DNA of 64,000 bases from positions 1 to 64,000 of the forward strand of contig JABCZZ010000003.1 in NCBI GenBank assembly GCA_013289445.1. Direction: 5' to 3'. The notes below the pieces were generated by a model. That model saw only the letters and a program-made list of their open reading frames with translations, had not been told where the DNA came from and made no database searches. Source of the stretch: Alphaproteobacteria bacterium (GTDB lineage: Bacteria > Pseudomonadota > Alphaproteobacteria > Rickettsiales > JABCZZ01). This document shows, piece by piece, positions 51,899 through 62,507 of this stretch. Positions within the stretch are counted from its first letter, which is position 1, and each line of letters begins with the position of its first letter. The position numbers and the translations under genes are program-made.

Positions 51899-53698
51899 TT
51901 ACAAACGGTCGGTCATGTCGATGGTGTTAATCAATTCCTGCAGGTCGACAATACCGCTGACAACCTTGTCGATCCCATCTTCCGCCATCGGAATAAAACC
52001 ATTGTCGAGCGCGTATTCCATCATGGCGTTACGTGTGGCATGTGTGGCGATGAGTTCGTCCATACCTTCGTCGACGCGCAAAATCTCGATGAGCGCCACA
52101 CGGCCTTTGTACCCTTTGCCCTTGCAGCGCTCGCAGCCGACGGGTTCGTAGAGCGTCGGCGGATCTTCCGGATCATAGCGCAGAATCTGGCATTCGTCGC
52201 GGGTGGCAAGACGTGGGCGGCGGCAGGAGGGGCAGAGTTTGCGTGCCAGTCGTTGTGCCATGGTGCAGATAAGCGAGCCGGCAAGCAAATGCGCCGGCAC
52301 CCCGATATCGCCTAACCTGGGAATGGCGCCCAGCGCATCATTGGTGTGCAGCGTGGTATAGACCTGGTGACCGGTCAGCGCGGCTCGCACCGCCATGATG
52401 GCGGTGTCCTCGTCGCGCACTTCGCCGATGAAGATAATGTCAGGATCCTGACGCATCAGCGACTTGATGCCGTGCAGGAAGTCGACCGACCCTTCACGCA
52501 CGTTGGTCTGGCGAATAAGCGGCAGCTGATATTCCACCGGGTCTTCGAGCGTCATGATGTTGACGTCGATCGAGTTGATGTAACTCAGTACCGAGTAAAG
52601 CGTCGTGGTTTTACCGCTACCCGTGGGACCGGTTACGATGATGATGCCTTCAGGGCGCTTGAGCAGTTTCTTGAGCAGTTTACTGTTGTGATCGCTAAAA
52701 CCCAGATCGGACAGCGGCACCAGCGACTTGGTTTTATCGAGAAGACGCATCACGATATTTTCGCCGTGTACCGTGGGCTGGGTGGCAACGCGGAAGTCGA
52801 CGTCTCGGCCGAGCACATTATAAGAAATGCGGCCGTCCTGCGGATTGCGCGTTTCAGCGATGTTCATGCCCGACATGATTTTAAGACGCACGACGACGGC
52901 GTTCCAATAATCGCGGTGGAAACTGCGGATCTGCGTCATTTGGCCGTCATACCGGTAGCGCAGGCGCAGGAACGCGCCTTCAGGTTCAAAATGGATGTCC
53001 GAAGCGCCCGTCTTAATTGCGTCCACGAGCAAGGCGTTCACCAGACGCACTGTCGGGTTGATGTACCCTTCCTGCCGGCCGTCGAGGCGATTATTTTCGC
53101 GGATACCTGTTTCAATTTCGCGCAAAATGCCGTCGATCGACATTTCATATTCGTAATACTGGTCGATGAGTTCGAGAATTTCGGTCTCGGTACAGAACAC
53201 CGGGACAATCTTGGTGCCGCGCGCAAAATGCCGGCGCACCTGGTCGATAGCCAGCACGTTGTAGATATCCGCCATGGCCAGATGCACTTCGTTGTTTTCC
53301 AGTGATACCGGAATAACCTTGTGGCGTGTGGCGACTTCCTTGGGAATCTGCTTGATGACGCTGACATCGAGCATCGCCGTCTTGGGATCGAATTTCTGCG
53401 CACCTGCGGATTCGGCAAGCACTTCGCCCAGTGCGCTTTCGGTAACGAAGCCCATCTCGACAAGGATGGCGCCCAGCATCTTCTTGGAGGATTTCTGCTC
53501 CAATAGCGCAATCTGCAGCTGATCCTCAGAAATCAGGCCCAGCCCTATCAGTTTCTCACCGATACGCAGAGGGCGTTTTACGGGCTGGTCTGAGGGCGGT
53601 GCGGCAGTTTCGACGGGCGCGACAGGTGGTGCAGCGCTGGGGCTCGCGGCGGGTGCGCGGGTCGGTGGTGGCGTAGGGGTTGGCGGCGGGGCAGTCAT
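51899..53698 (-). CDS. pilB: Type IV pilus/type II secretion assembly ATPase PilB (GspE family)
   Basis: This 599-residue ATPase powers pilus extension. A Pro-rich N-terminus (1-43) precedes an MshEN domain: R45-IGEKLIGLGLISEDQL-x-ALLEQ fits the c-di-GMP-binding motif RxGxxLxxxGxIxxxxLxxALxxQ, and a second half-repeat follows (MLGAILVEMGFVTESAL). The core has Walker A GPTGSGKTTTLY, MTLEDPVEY, IFIGEVRDEDTA and GHQVYTTLHTNDA. The zinc finger is CPSC...CERC. It heads the minus-strand block. Confidence 0.94.
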   Translation of the reverse strand: MTAPPPTPTPPPTRAPAASPSAAPPVAPVETAAPPSDQPVKRPLRIGEKLIGLGLISEDQLQIALLEQKSSKKMLGAILVEMGFVTESALGEVLAESAGAQKFDPKTAMLDVSVIKQIPKEVATRHKVIPVSLENNEVHLAMADIYNVLAIDQVRRHFARGTKIVPVFCTETEILELIDQYYEYEMSIDGILREIETGIRENNRLDGRQEGYINPTVRLVNALLVDAIKTGASDIHFEPEGAFLRLRYRYDGQMTQIRSFHRDYWNAVVVRLKIMSGMNIAETRNPQDGRISYNVLGRDVDFRVATQPTVHGENIVMRLLDKTKSLVPLSDLGFSDHNSKLLKKLLKRPEGIIIVTGPTGSGKTTTLYSVLSYINSIDVNIMTLEDPVEYQLPLIRQTNVREGSVDFLHGIKSLMRQDPDIIFIGEVRDEDTAIMAVRAALTGHQVYTTLHTNDALGAIPRLGDIGVPAHLLAGSLICTMAQRLARKLCPSCRRPRLATRDECQILRYDPEDPPTLYEPVGCERCKGKGYKGRVALIEILRVDEGMDELIATHATRNAMMEYALDNGFIPMAEDGIDKVVSGIVDLQELINTIDMTDRL

Positions 53699-53853
53699 GT
53701 CATCAAGACTCTATACCGAATCGAAATAATTTGCACCATTCCTGATTGCTAAAGAAAATCAACCGTGTCAAAATTAATATCATACTACAATATGTTTGCA
53801 TTATTTTCCCGCACAATGGGCATTCTGCCGCGGGAGGTGGCGCAGACACGAAA

Positions 53854-54285
53854 ATGCAGGATAGCACAAGCATGCATAAGATTATTGGTAGCCAGTGTCG
53901 AACCGCACGTTCGCTGCTTAAGTGGAACGTCTATGATCTCACCAATCATTTGGGGAGCATTTCGTCGCGCCGTATCCAGGATTTTGAAAAAGGAAGTACG
54001 CAGCTGCTCGGTTGGGAAAACGAAGATCTGATGCGCCTGTTTACCAAGAACGGCATAGAGTTTAAGTCCGAGAAGGTGATGTATAAAAGCCTGGCGCAAC
54101 GGCGCAAGGAATCTGATGTGATGCGTGGCGATGCCGAGCAGGTCGAGGCGCAACTTGCCGAGGAAGTTGCCAAGGCTGCGCAGGAGGCGGTGGACAAAGA
54201 AGCCGTCCCACAGGATGGCGCTGAGAATGCGGCAGAAAAAGACAAAACGCAGGCGCCGGACAAAGCAGGGAAGATTGACGAATAA
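53854..54285 (+). CDS. Small helix-turn-helix (XRE-like) protein with acidic tail
   Basis: This 143-residue protein has a helix-turn-helix at about residues 10-62: IIGSQCRTARSLLKWNVYDL, then SSRRIQDFEKG, then LFTKNGIEF. The pattern matches small alphaproteobacterial XRE regulators that read QCRAAR...FE.G...G(V/I)EF. The tail (85-143) is Ala/Glu/Lys-rich, probably a coiled coil followed by disorder. Target genes are unknown. The start could also be 53872. It is divergent from pilB. Confidence 0.7.
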   Translation: MQDSTSMHKIIGSQCRTARSLLKWNVYDLTNHLGSISSRRIQDFEKGSTQLLGWENEDLMRLFTKNGIEFKSEKVMYKSLAQRRKESDVMRGDAEQVEAQLAEEVAKAAQEAVDKEAVPQDGAENAAEKDKTQAPDKAGKIDE

Positions 54286-54394
54286 CAAGGGCTAAGATTG
54301 GAGCTCCCGGCCCCGTTTATTAACCGTTGCATTTTTGCCGCCGATTCTTTATATATCCCCTCCCTCCGCGTCCAACCACTTGGGAGATTACCGC

Positions 54395-54814
54395 ATGGTT
54401 GCCAAAATTGCTGCCAACTACAAGCCTACTGAAAAAGAAGAATATATGAACTCCAAGCAGCTGGAGTATTTTCGCCAGAAGCTGCTTGCATGGCGCAAGG
54501 AATTGCTCGAAGAATCGCGCGAGACCATCGACCATCTGAAGGAAGAAAACTGGCATGAACCCGATATCGCGGATCGCGCCTCGCTCGAGACCGAAGCCGG
54601 TGTCGAACTACGCACGCGCAATCGTTACCTCAAGCTAATTTCCAAGATCGATGCGGCGCTCAAGCGCGTGGAAGATGGTACGTATGGCTATTGCGAAGAA
54701 ACCGGTGACAAGATCGGTATCAAGCGCCTGGAAGCACGCCCCGTCGCTACCATGACGATTGAAGCGCAGGAACGCCACGAGAAGCTTGAAAAGCAATATG
54801 TTGACGAAGAATAG
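54395..54814 (+). CDS. dksA: RNA polymerase-binding transcription factor DksA
   Basis: This 139-residue protein has a coiled-coil hairpin whose tip carries the functional acidic pair (EPDIADRASLE, i.e. D-x-x-D-x-A) and a C-terminal finger region YGYCEETGDKIGIKRLEARP. Only one cysteine of the classical four remains, the usual alphaproteobacterial form. DksA works with ppGpp at RNA polymerase in the stringent response. GGGAG at 54382-54386 supports the ATG at 54395. Confidence 0.95.
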   Translation: MVAKIAANYKPTEKEEYMNSKQLEYFRQKLLAWRKELLEESRETIDHLKEENWHEPDIADRASLETEAGVELRTRNRYLKLISKIDAALKRVEDGTYGYCEETGDKIGIKRLEARPVATMTIEAQERHEKLEKQYVDEE

Positions 54815-54882
54815 AACTTCGTTTTCGTTGCACAAATCTGCTTCGCCCATCCGCGCTCGTTATGTTCCAAAATGATCATTAC

Positions 54883-54903
54883 CAACATGTAACTTGCATG
54901 TTG
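54883..54903. repeat. Perfect inverted repeat upstream of the bufferin precursor
   Basis: CAACATG (54883-54889) and CATGTTG (54897-54903) flank 7 bp. The position, 94 bp before the bufA start, suits a regulator binding site. Confidence 0.45.
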
Positions 54904-54996
54904 CAGGGTAAAAGATTGTTATGCCTGTGGCTGCATGAGCAGTCAGGGCAAATTCTTTGCTCTCATAACCTTAAGAAACTTTACAGGAGAGAACGT

Positions 54997-55272
54997 ATGA
55001 TCAATTCCAAGCTTCTCATTTCCGCCGCTATCGCCGGCTTCATGACCGCCGGTTTTATCGTTACGGCCAGCGCTGCGGATGAAGCCGCTGCCGGCAGCAC
55101 CAAATGCTACGGCATTGCCAAAGCCGGCAAGAATGACTGCGCCAGCGCCACGGGTTCACATTCCTGCAAAGGCCAGGCCAAAGTCGATGGCGATGCAGGT
55201 GATTTTGTGCTCTCCACCGATGCTGACTGTGCAAAAGCCAATGGTAAGACTGTGGCTCCCACTGCGAAGTAA
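54997..55272 (+). CDS. bufA1: Bufferin-type precursor BufA1 (DUF2282)
   Basis: This 91-residue preprotein has a Sec signal peptide (LLISAAIAGFMTAGFIVTASA, listed in part) and a mature region with four cysteines in DUF2282 spacing: KCYGIAKAGKNDC, then HSCKGQAKVDG, then DADCAKANG. DUF2282 peptides are substrates of the DUF692 enzyme BufB and its partner BufC; the modified product sequesters copper in the periplasm. AGGAGA at 54985-54990 fixes the ATG at 54997. No bufB or bufC lies beside it; the pair is at 15847-17459. A strong terminator follows, so it is monocistronic. Confidence 0.9.
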   Translation: MINSKLLISAAIAGFMTAGFIVTASAADEAAAGSTKCYGIAKAGKNDCASATGSHSCKGQAKVDGDAGDFVLSTDADCAKANGKTVAPTAK

Positions 55273-55290
55273 TTCGTAAGTTCAAGTAAG

Positions 55291-55327
55291 AAAAAGCCCT
55301 GCGGCGTAAGCTGCGGGGCTTTTTTTA
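55291..55327 (+). terminator. Rho-independent terminator after bufA1
   Basis: AAAAAGCCCTGC (55291-55302) pairs with GCGGGGCTTTTT around GGCGTAAGCT, followed by a T-run. Confidence 0.85.
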
Positions 55328-55373
55328 ATTGCATGCTATTGTCGAAATGGTTTTCTTACAGTATGTTGCCCCT

Positions 55374-56264
55374 ATGGATTGGGATAAACTTCGCGTTTTT
55401 TATACTGTGGCGCAGTCACAGAGCTTTACCAAAGCAGGTGAGGCATTAAATCTGAGCCAGTCCGCCATCAGCAGGCAGGTCGCGGCGCTCGAAGAGCATC
55501 TGCAGGTGACGCTTTTCCACCGTCATGCGCGTGGGCTGCTGCTGACCGAGCAGGGTGATATTCTGTTTCGCACCGTTTCCGAAGTATTCACCAAACTTTC
55601 CGCCACGGAGAATGCGCTGATGGAAAGTAAGGAACGGCCACGAGGGCCGCTTCGCATCACCGCGCCTGTGACGTTTGGCACTACCTGGCTTGCGCCGCAG
55701 ATGGCGGAGTTCATGGAGCTTTATCCGGAAATTCAGGTCTCGCTGCTCGTGGATGATCGCGAACTTGATTTGCTCATGCGCGAGGCGGATGCCGCCATTC
55801 GCGTGGTGCCGGCCAAGCAGTCCGATCTTATCCAGCGCCCGCTGGTGACGCTGCATAATTCGGTCTATGCCTCCAACGAATATTTGCGGCTGCGCGGTGT
55901 GCCCAAAGATGCCGAAGATCTCGATAACCACAGTCTGATTACTTACGGCGACGATGTGCGCATGCCGTTTCCGGAAATGAACTGGCTGCTGAGTGTCGGG
56001 CGTAAAACCAAGGACGAACGCAAGTCGGTGTTTAAGATTAACAATCTCTCCGGCATGATGAAAGCGGTAGAAAGCGGCATGGGTATCGCAGCACTGCCTG
56101 ACTACATGGTGCAAGGTGCCAAAGGGCTGACCAAAATCCTTCCGGAGCTTAAAGGGCCTGAAGCAGAGGCCTATTTCACCTATCCGACCGAGCTTAGACA
56201 CTCTAAGCGTATCAAAGTGTTCAAGGAATTCGTCCAGCGCAAGCTGGCGGAATACCGATTTTAG
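55374..56264 (+). CDS. LysR family transcriptional regulator
   Basis: This 296-residue regulator begins MDWDKLRVFYTVAQSQSFTKAGEALN, the LysR HTH, with QSAISRQVAALEEHL as the recognition region. The effector domain starts at about residue 90 (GPLRITAPVTFGTTWLAPQM). Its target is unknown. It follows the bufA1 terminator, so it probably has its own promoter within about 45 bp. Earlier in-frame codons back to 55329 overlap the terminator. Confidence 0.93.
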   Translation: MDWDKLRVFYTVAQSQSFTKAGEALNLSQSAISRQVAALEEHLQVTLFHRHARGLLLTEQGDILFRTVSEVFTKLSATENALMESKERPRGPLRITAPVTFGTTWLAPQMAEFMELYPEIQVSLLVDDRELDLLMREADAAIRVVPAKQSDLIQRPLVTLHNSVYASNEYLRLRGVPKDAEDLDNHSLITYGDDVRMPFPEMNWLLSVGRKTKDERKSVFKINNLSGMMKAVESGMGIAALPDYMVQGAKGLTKILPELKGPEAEAYFTYPTELRHSKRIKVFKEFVQRKLAEYRF

Positions 56265-56344
56265 CCCGGCAATAATGGCACGTCTGCGGCTATTATTAGC
56301 GTTAAACATGCAAGTAACGCATATCTAACCTACCTTTATCATGC

Positions 56345-56530
56345 TGGTTGAATGGGTACCCCAGACCTATATTAAGCCCATCAGTTGGTCATTCTTTGAT
56401 TGACTAAAGCCTTAAGCTCCCTGTTTAAGGCCGTCTGGGTGAAAGGCCCGGCATTTCGGTCGAGCTTAGGCTCCCGAAGTGAAGCCTCCCTGTTAAACTC
56501 ATAGGGCCGGAGCAATCCGGCCCTTTTTTT
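56345..56530 (+). ncRNA. Candidate structured small RNA with anti-Shine-Dalgarno motifs
   Basis: The 367-nt gap between lysR and aatA holds no gene, but several stems: CCCAGAC (56360-56366) with GTCTGGG (56433-56439); within it TTGGTCA (56385) with TGACTAA (56401) and GCCTTAA (56409) with TTAAGGC (56425); then TTCGG-GAGC-TTAG-GCTC-CCGAA (56455-56478). The 9-mer CTCCCTGTT occurs twice, at 56417-56425 in a loop and at 56486-56494 unpaired. It is complementary to GGGAG-type ribosome-binding sites. A strong terminator ends it. The 5' end is estimated. It does not match tmRNA, RNase P or SRP RNA by eye; 6S RNA cannot be excluded. Confidence 0.6.
56504..56530 (+). terminator. Strong Rho-independent terminator of the candidate small RNA
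   Basis: GGGCCGGA (56504-56511) and TCCGGCCC (56516-56523) pair around GCAA, followed by seven T. It lies 240 nt past the lysR stop and has no T-run on the minus strand, so it serves plus-strand transcription. Confidence 0.9.
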
Positions 56531-56631
56531 ATCTTTATAATCATTCTCGCTTCGGTCTGCTGACCTGCGCGATGAAACTAACGCTTCGCGACTACAGAGC
56601 GCGGCCTACTGACCGCGTCTATGCATTAATG

Positions 56632-58870
<2,239 letters not shown>

Positions 58871-58879
58871 GGCGCTGCC

Positions 58880-59971
58880 TCATACATTAAACCGGAAATG
58901 GAGCACATCACCGTCCTTCACCATGTAATCCTTGCCTTCCAGGCGCAGTTTACCCGCTTCTTTTGCTCCCTGTTCGCCGCCGAGCGTCACGTAATCCTCG
59001 TAGGCAATTGTTTCGGAGCGAATGAAGCCTTTCTCGAAATCCGTATGTATCACGCCTGCGGCCTGCGGCGCAAGCATGCCTTTCATGATCGTCCAGGCGC
59101 GCGCTTCCTTGGGGCCGACGGTGAAATAGGTGATCAGGTTCAATAGCGAATAACCAGCGCGTACAAGTCTTGCCAGGCCGGTTTCCTTGAGTCCCAGATC
59201 GGCGAGGAACTCTTTCTTTTCCTCGTCACTGCCCAACTGCGCTACTTCAGATTCGATTTTAGCCGAGATCACGATGACGGGACCCTGCACGCGTGCCTTA
59301 ACCTTTTCGGAAAAAGCATTGCCGGTAGCGGCGGACGCTTCCTCGACATTGCAGACATACAATACCGGCTTAGTCGTAAGCAGCTGCATCTGCGTAATGA
59401 TTTTCTGTTCGACTTCATTGACAGGCTTGTAATGGCGCGCGCCTTTGCCGGCAGAAAGCAGCGGCAGAATTTTCTCCATGACTTCGGCCTGAGCGGCCGC
59501 TTCTTTGTCGCCGCGCGCTTTTTTCTGCAATGCCGGCAAACGTTTCTCGATGCTCTCTAAATCGGCAAGCACCAGTTCGGTCTCGATAATCTCCAGATCG
59601 CTCAGTGGATCGATGCGGCCCTCGACATGGGTGATGTCACCGTCTTCAAAGCAGCGCAGCATGTAGATGATGGCATGCACTTCGCGGATGTGAGAAAGGA
59701 ACTGGTTGCCCAGCCCTTCACCCTTGCTGGCGCCGCGCACGATGCCGGCAATGTCGACGAACTCCAGCTGCGTGGGGATGATTTGCGCCGAGGCAGCTAT
59801 CTTGGCAAGCTTGTCGATGCGTTCGTCGGGCACCGACACGCGCCCGACATTGGGCTCGATGGTGCAGAACGGATAGTTGGCGGCTTCGGCCGCCTGTGTC
59901 GAGAGCAGAGCGTTGAACAACGTCGATTTGCCGACATTGGGAAGGCCTACGATGCCGCAGTTAAAACCCAT
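58880..59971 (-). CDS. ychF: Ribosome-binding ATPase YchF
   Basis: This 363-residue Obg-family protein uses ATP. N-terminus MGFNCGIVGLPNVGKSTLFNALL, then NYPFCTIEPNVGRVSVPD and FVDIAGIVRGASKGEGLGNQFL. NVEEA replaces the usual NKxD motif, hence ATP preference. The C-terminal TGS domain ends DVLHFRFNV. It follows pth by 62 nt, the usual proteobacterial order. Confidence 0.97.
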   Translation of the reverse strand: MGFNCGIVGLPNVGKSTLFNALLSTQAAEAANYPFCTIEPNVGRVSVPDERIDKLAKIAASAQIIPTQLEFVDIAGIVRGASKGEGLGNQFLSHIREVHAIIYMLRCFEDGDITHVEGRIDPLSDLEIIETELVLADLESIEKRLPALQKKARGDKEAAAQAEVMEKILPLLSAGKGARHYKPVNEVEQKIITQMQLLTTKPVLYVCNVEEASAATGNAFSEKVKARVQGPVIVISAKIESEVAQLGSDEEKKEFLADLGLKETGLARLVRAGYSLLNLITYFTVGPKEARAWTIMKGMLAPQAAGVIHTDFEKGFIRSETIAYEDYVTLGGEQGAKEAGKLRLEGKDYMVKDGDVLHFRFNV

Positions 59972-60033
59972 GGACTATCCCTGAAATGAAAAAGCGTTAT
60001 GTGTGTAGGGGGCAGGGGAGCAAAAAGCAAACA

Positions 60034-60603
60034 TTAATCCCTTGTGGCCAATGCAATCTTGTTCATGAATTCCGCCGCATCGCCCGCAATCATCAGGGAA
60101 AAATGCTGGGCAATGGCGTCGATCACCCTTTGCTGCACCGCAGACTCTTCGCGTGAGAAATCCGAAAGCACGTAATGCGATACCAGGTTTTTATCTCCAG
60201 GATGGCCGATGCCGATGCGTACCCGCCAGGTGTTTTCCCCCAGATGCGCGTCAATGCTCCTCACGCCGTTATGCCCGCCGTTGCTTCCACCTTGTTTTAC
60301 GCGCAATTTACCGTCGGGCAGATCGAGCTCATCGTAAAGCAGGATAATATTTTCCGGAGAAATCTTATAAAAACGCGCACAGGCGGCGACAGACTCGCCC
60401 GAAAGATTCATGTAAGTTTCGGGTTTGAGCAGCGTAAGCTTCTCGCCTGCGCAATGCGCCTCGCAGACTTTACCATTGAACTTGGAAGACCATCTGCTGG
60501 CGGAGAGTTTCTCCGCCAGCGCATCGATTGCCATGAAGCCGACATTGTGCCGGTTGCGCGCATATTTCGCGCCCGGATTGCCAAGGCCAGCGACAAGCCA
60601 CAT
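60034..60603 (-). CDS. pth: Peptidyl-tRNA hydrolase
   Basis: This 189-residue enzyme frees tRNA from peptidyl-tRNA that has dropped off ribosomes. GLGNPGAKYARNRHNVGFMAID holds the catalytic His19, with KPETYMNLSGESV, YDELDLPDGKLRVKQGGSNGGHNGVRS and RVRIGIGHPG intact. It lies 10 nt after rplY. Confidence 0.97.
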   Translation of the reverse strand: MWLVAGLGNPGAKYARNRHNVGFMAIDALAEKLSASRWSSKFNGKVCEAHCAGEKLTLLKPETYMNLSGESVAACARFYKISPENIILLYDELDLPDGKLRVKQGGSNGGHNGVRSIDAHLGENTWRVRIGIGHPGDKNLVSHYVLSDFSREESAVQQRVIDAIAQHFSLMIAGDAAEFMNKIALATRD

Positions 60604-60613
60604 GGTCTAAGCC

Positions 60614-61396
60614 TTACTTTTTCTTGTCGCCTGCAGGTTTCGCCCCCGCGGTCGGAGCAGCGGCGCCCGGAGTAGGTTTCGCCCCCGCGGCCGGAGCAGC
60701 GGCGCCCGGAGCAGGTTTTGCACCCGCAGCCGGAGCAGCGGCACCCGGAGCAGCGCCCGGTGCTGCAGCGGCGGCACCTTCGGCACCCGCCACGGCAGTT
60801 GCGGCTGCGACTGGCACTTCCTCTTCTTCTTTACTGCGGCCAGCGATGGTGACCACGGTGAAGTTGCGGTCTTTGATTGCGGTTTTGACATCGCTGGGCA
60901 ATTTGATGTCATTGATATGCACCGACGTGCCGATTTCGGTACCCTGCACGTTGACTTCGATGAAGGCGGGGATGTCAGTGGGTTTGCACAGCAGTTCGAT
61001 TTCGTGACGCACGATATTGAGCACACCACCGCGCTTGAGGCCCGGGGATTTTTCCTGGTTTACAACCTTCACCGGCACGAATACGTGGATGACGGTGTTG
61101 CTGTCAACGCGCTGGAAATCGGCATGCTCGATGATGTCGCTGACCGGATGGGTCTGCACATCGCGCGGCAAGGCCTGCACGGTCTTGCCGTCGAGTTTGA
61201 TGTCGACAATCTTGTTGAAGAACGAGCCTTTGGAATATTCTAGCGTCAGTTCTTTCAAGGGCAGCACGATTTTTGCGGCCTGCTGCGTGCTTCCGTACAG
61301 GATTGCAGGTACGCGGCCTTCACGGCGCAATGCGCGGGCTGCGCCTTTTCCGGTGTTTTCTCGACTCTGGGCTTCAAGTGTGACTGCGGATTTCAT
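60614..61396 (-). CDS. rplY: 50S ribosomal protein L25/general stress protein Ctc
   Basis: This 260-residue long-form L25 binds 5S rRNA through its N-terminal domain (GKGAARALRREGRVPAILYG) and has a C-terminal beta domain (VPVKVVNQEKSPGLKRGGVLN). The last 60 residues are Ala/Pro/Gly-rich and contain three 13-residue repeats of the form PGAAAPxAGAKPx. The start has GGAGAAA just upstream of the ATG at 61396. It lies between prs and pth, the conserved order. Confidence 0.96.
   Translation of the reverse strand: MKSAVTLEAQSRENTGKGAARALRREGRVPAILYGSTQQAAKIVLPLKELTLEYSKGSFFNKIVDIKLDGKTVQALPRDVQTHPVSDIIEHADFQRVDSNTVIHVFVPVKVVNQEKSPGLKRGGVLNIVRHEIELLCKPTDIPAFIEVNVQGTEIGTSVHINDIKLPSDVKTAIKDRNFTVVTIAGRSKEEEEVPVAAATAVAGAEGAAAAAPGAAPGAAAPAAGAKPAPGAAAPAAGAKPTPGAAAPTAGAKPAGDKKK
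60632..60748 (-). repeat. Three 39-bp tandem repeats in the rplY tail
   Basis: The stretch encodes three copies of a 13-residue unit (PGAAAPxAGAKPx) with only a few base differences between copies, at residues 217-255 of L25. Confidence 0.8.
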
Positions 61397-61422
61397 GAGA
61401 TTTCTCCTTTAAAAAATAAAAT

Positions 61423-62355
61423 TTAATCAAATAAACTCGAGACCGAGGATTCTTCGCTGATACGGCGAATGGCCTCGGCAAGAAGGGCGGCAATCGAAAT
61501 GACGCGGATATTATGCGCCTTGGTGATTTCCGTGGTGGTGGCGATACTGTCGGTGATGACGAGCGAGGTCAGTGCCGATTTGGTCACGCGCTCAATCGCC
61601 TTGCCTGAGAGCACACCGTGGGTGACGTAAGCTGAGACCGACGCGGCTCCGCCTTTCTTCAGCGCTTCCGCTGCGTTGCACAGCGTGCCGGCGGAATCGA
61701 CGATGTCGTCGTAGAGAATGCAATGACGGCCTTCGATATCGCCGATGATGTTCATCACTTCCGAGACGCTGGCGCGTTCACGGCGCTTGTCAACGATGGC
61801 GAGGTCGGCCTCTAAGCGTTTAGCGAGCGCACGGGCGCGCACCACACCGCCGACGTCGGGCGAGACGATGACGACATTTTTTTGCTTATAATTGTTCTTG
61901 ATGTCGGCCACGACCACGGGAGCGGAATAAAGATGGTCGAGCGGGATGTCGAAGAAGCCCTGTATCTGGCCCGCATGCAGATCGATAGTGAGCACGCGGT
62001 CGGCACCGGCCGAGGTGATGATATTGGCCACAAGCTTGGCCGAGATCGGCGTGCGCGGGCCGGGCTTGCGATCCTGGCGTGCATAACCGAAGTAAGGAAT
62101 GACCGCAGTGATGCGGCGGGCTGAGGCGCGACGCAACGCATCGAGCGAGACCAGCAGCTCCATAATATTGTCATTGGCGGGGAACGAAGTGGACTGCACT
62201 ACGAACACATCTTCGCCGCGCACGTTCTCGTGAATTTCAACGAAGATTTCATTATCGGGAAAACGGCGCACGGTGGCTTCGGTGAGCTTCACGCCCAGGT
62301 AGGAAGCCATGGCTTCGGCGAGCGGCCGATTGCTATTGCACGAAAGTAATTTCAT
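61423..62355 (-). CDS. prs: Ribose-phosphate pyrophosphokinase
   Basis: This 310-residue enzyme makes PRPP from ribose 5-phosphate and ATP for nucleotide, His and Trp synthesis. [50 protein letters not shown] (flexible catalytic loop) and the PRPP loop [13 protein letters not shown] are conserved. rplY follows after 26 nt. Confidence 0.97.
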   Translation of the reverse strand: MKLLSCNSNRPLAEAMASYLGVKLTEATVRRFPDNEIFVEIHENVRGEDVFVVQSTSFPANDNIMELLVSLDALRRASARRITAVIPYFGYARQDRKPGPRTPISAKLVANIITSAGADRVLTIDLHAGQIQGFFDIPLDHLYSAPVVVADIKNNYKQKNVVIVSPDVGGVVRARALAKRLEADLAIVDKRRERASVSEVMNIIGDIEGRHCILYDDIVDSAGTLCNAAEALKKGGAASVSAYVTHGVLSGKAIERVTKSALTSLVITDSIATTTEITKAHNIRVISIAALLAEAIRRISEESSVSSLFD

Positions 62356-62507
62356 AGTGACCGTTTTATCTGAGTTAACCCCAACAGCCGCTCACCACAC
62401 GGTACACATGGCCAGCCGCCCGAAGGGAGGCATCTTGTAGCAGGGAAGCCCTGTATTGTAAATTGCTAATGCGCGCGCGCCAGTGAGCGAAATAAGCATA
62501 TATATTT

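Noticed and set aside
56345..56530. Assigning the intergenic RNA to tmRNA, RNase P RNA or SRP RNA
   Set aside because: No tag-peptide region, no P4-type conserved core and no GGAAG-type SRP loop could be found. 6S RNA was left open, not claimed.
62356..62507. Possible RNA element between prs and the antiporter gene
   Set aside because: GC-rich with alternating GC (gcgcgcgcgc) but without a convincing stem plus T-run or a family resemblance.
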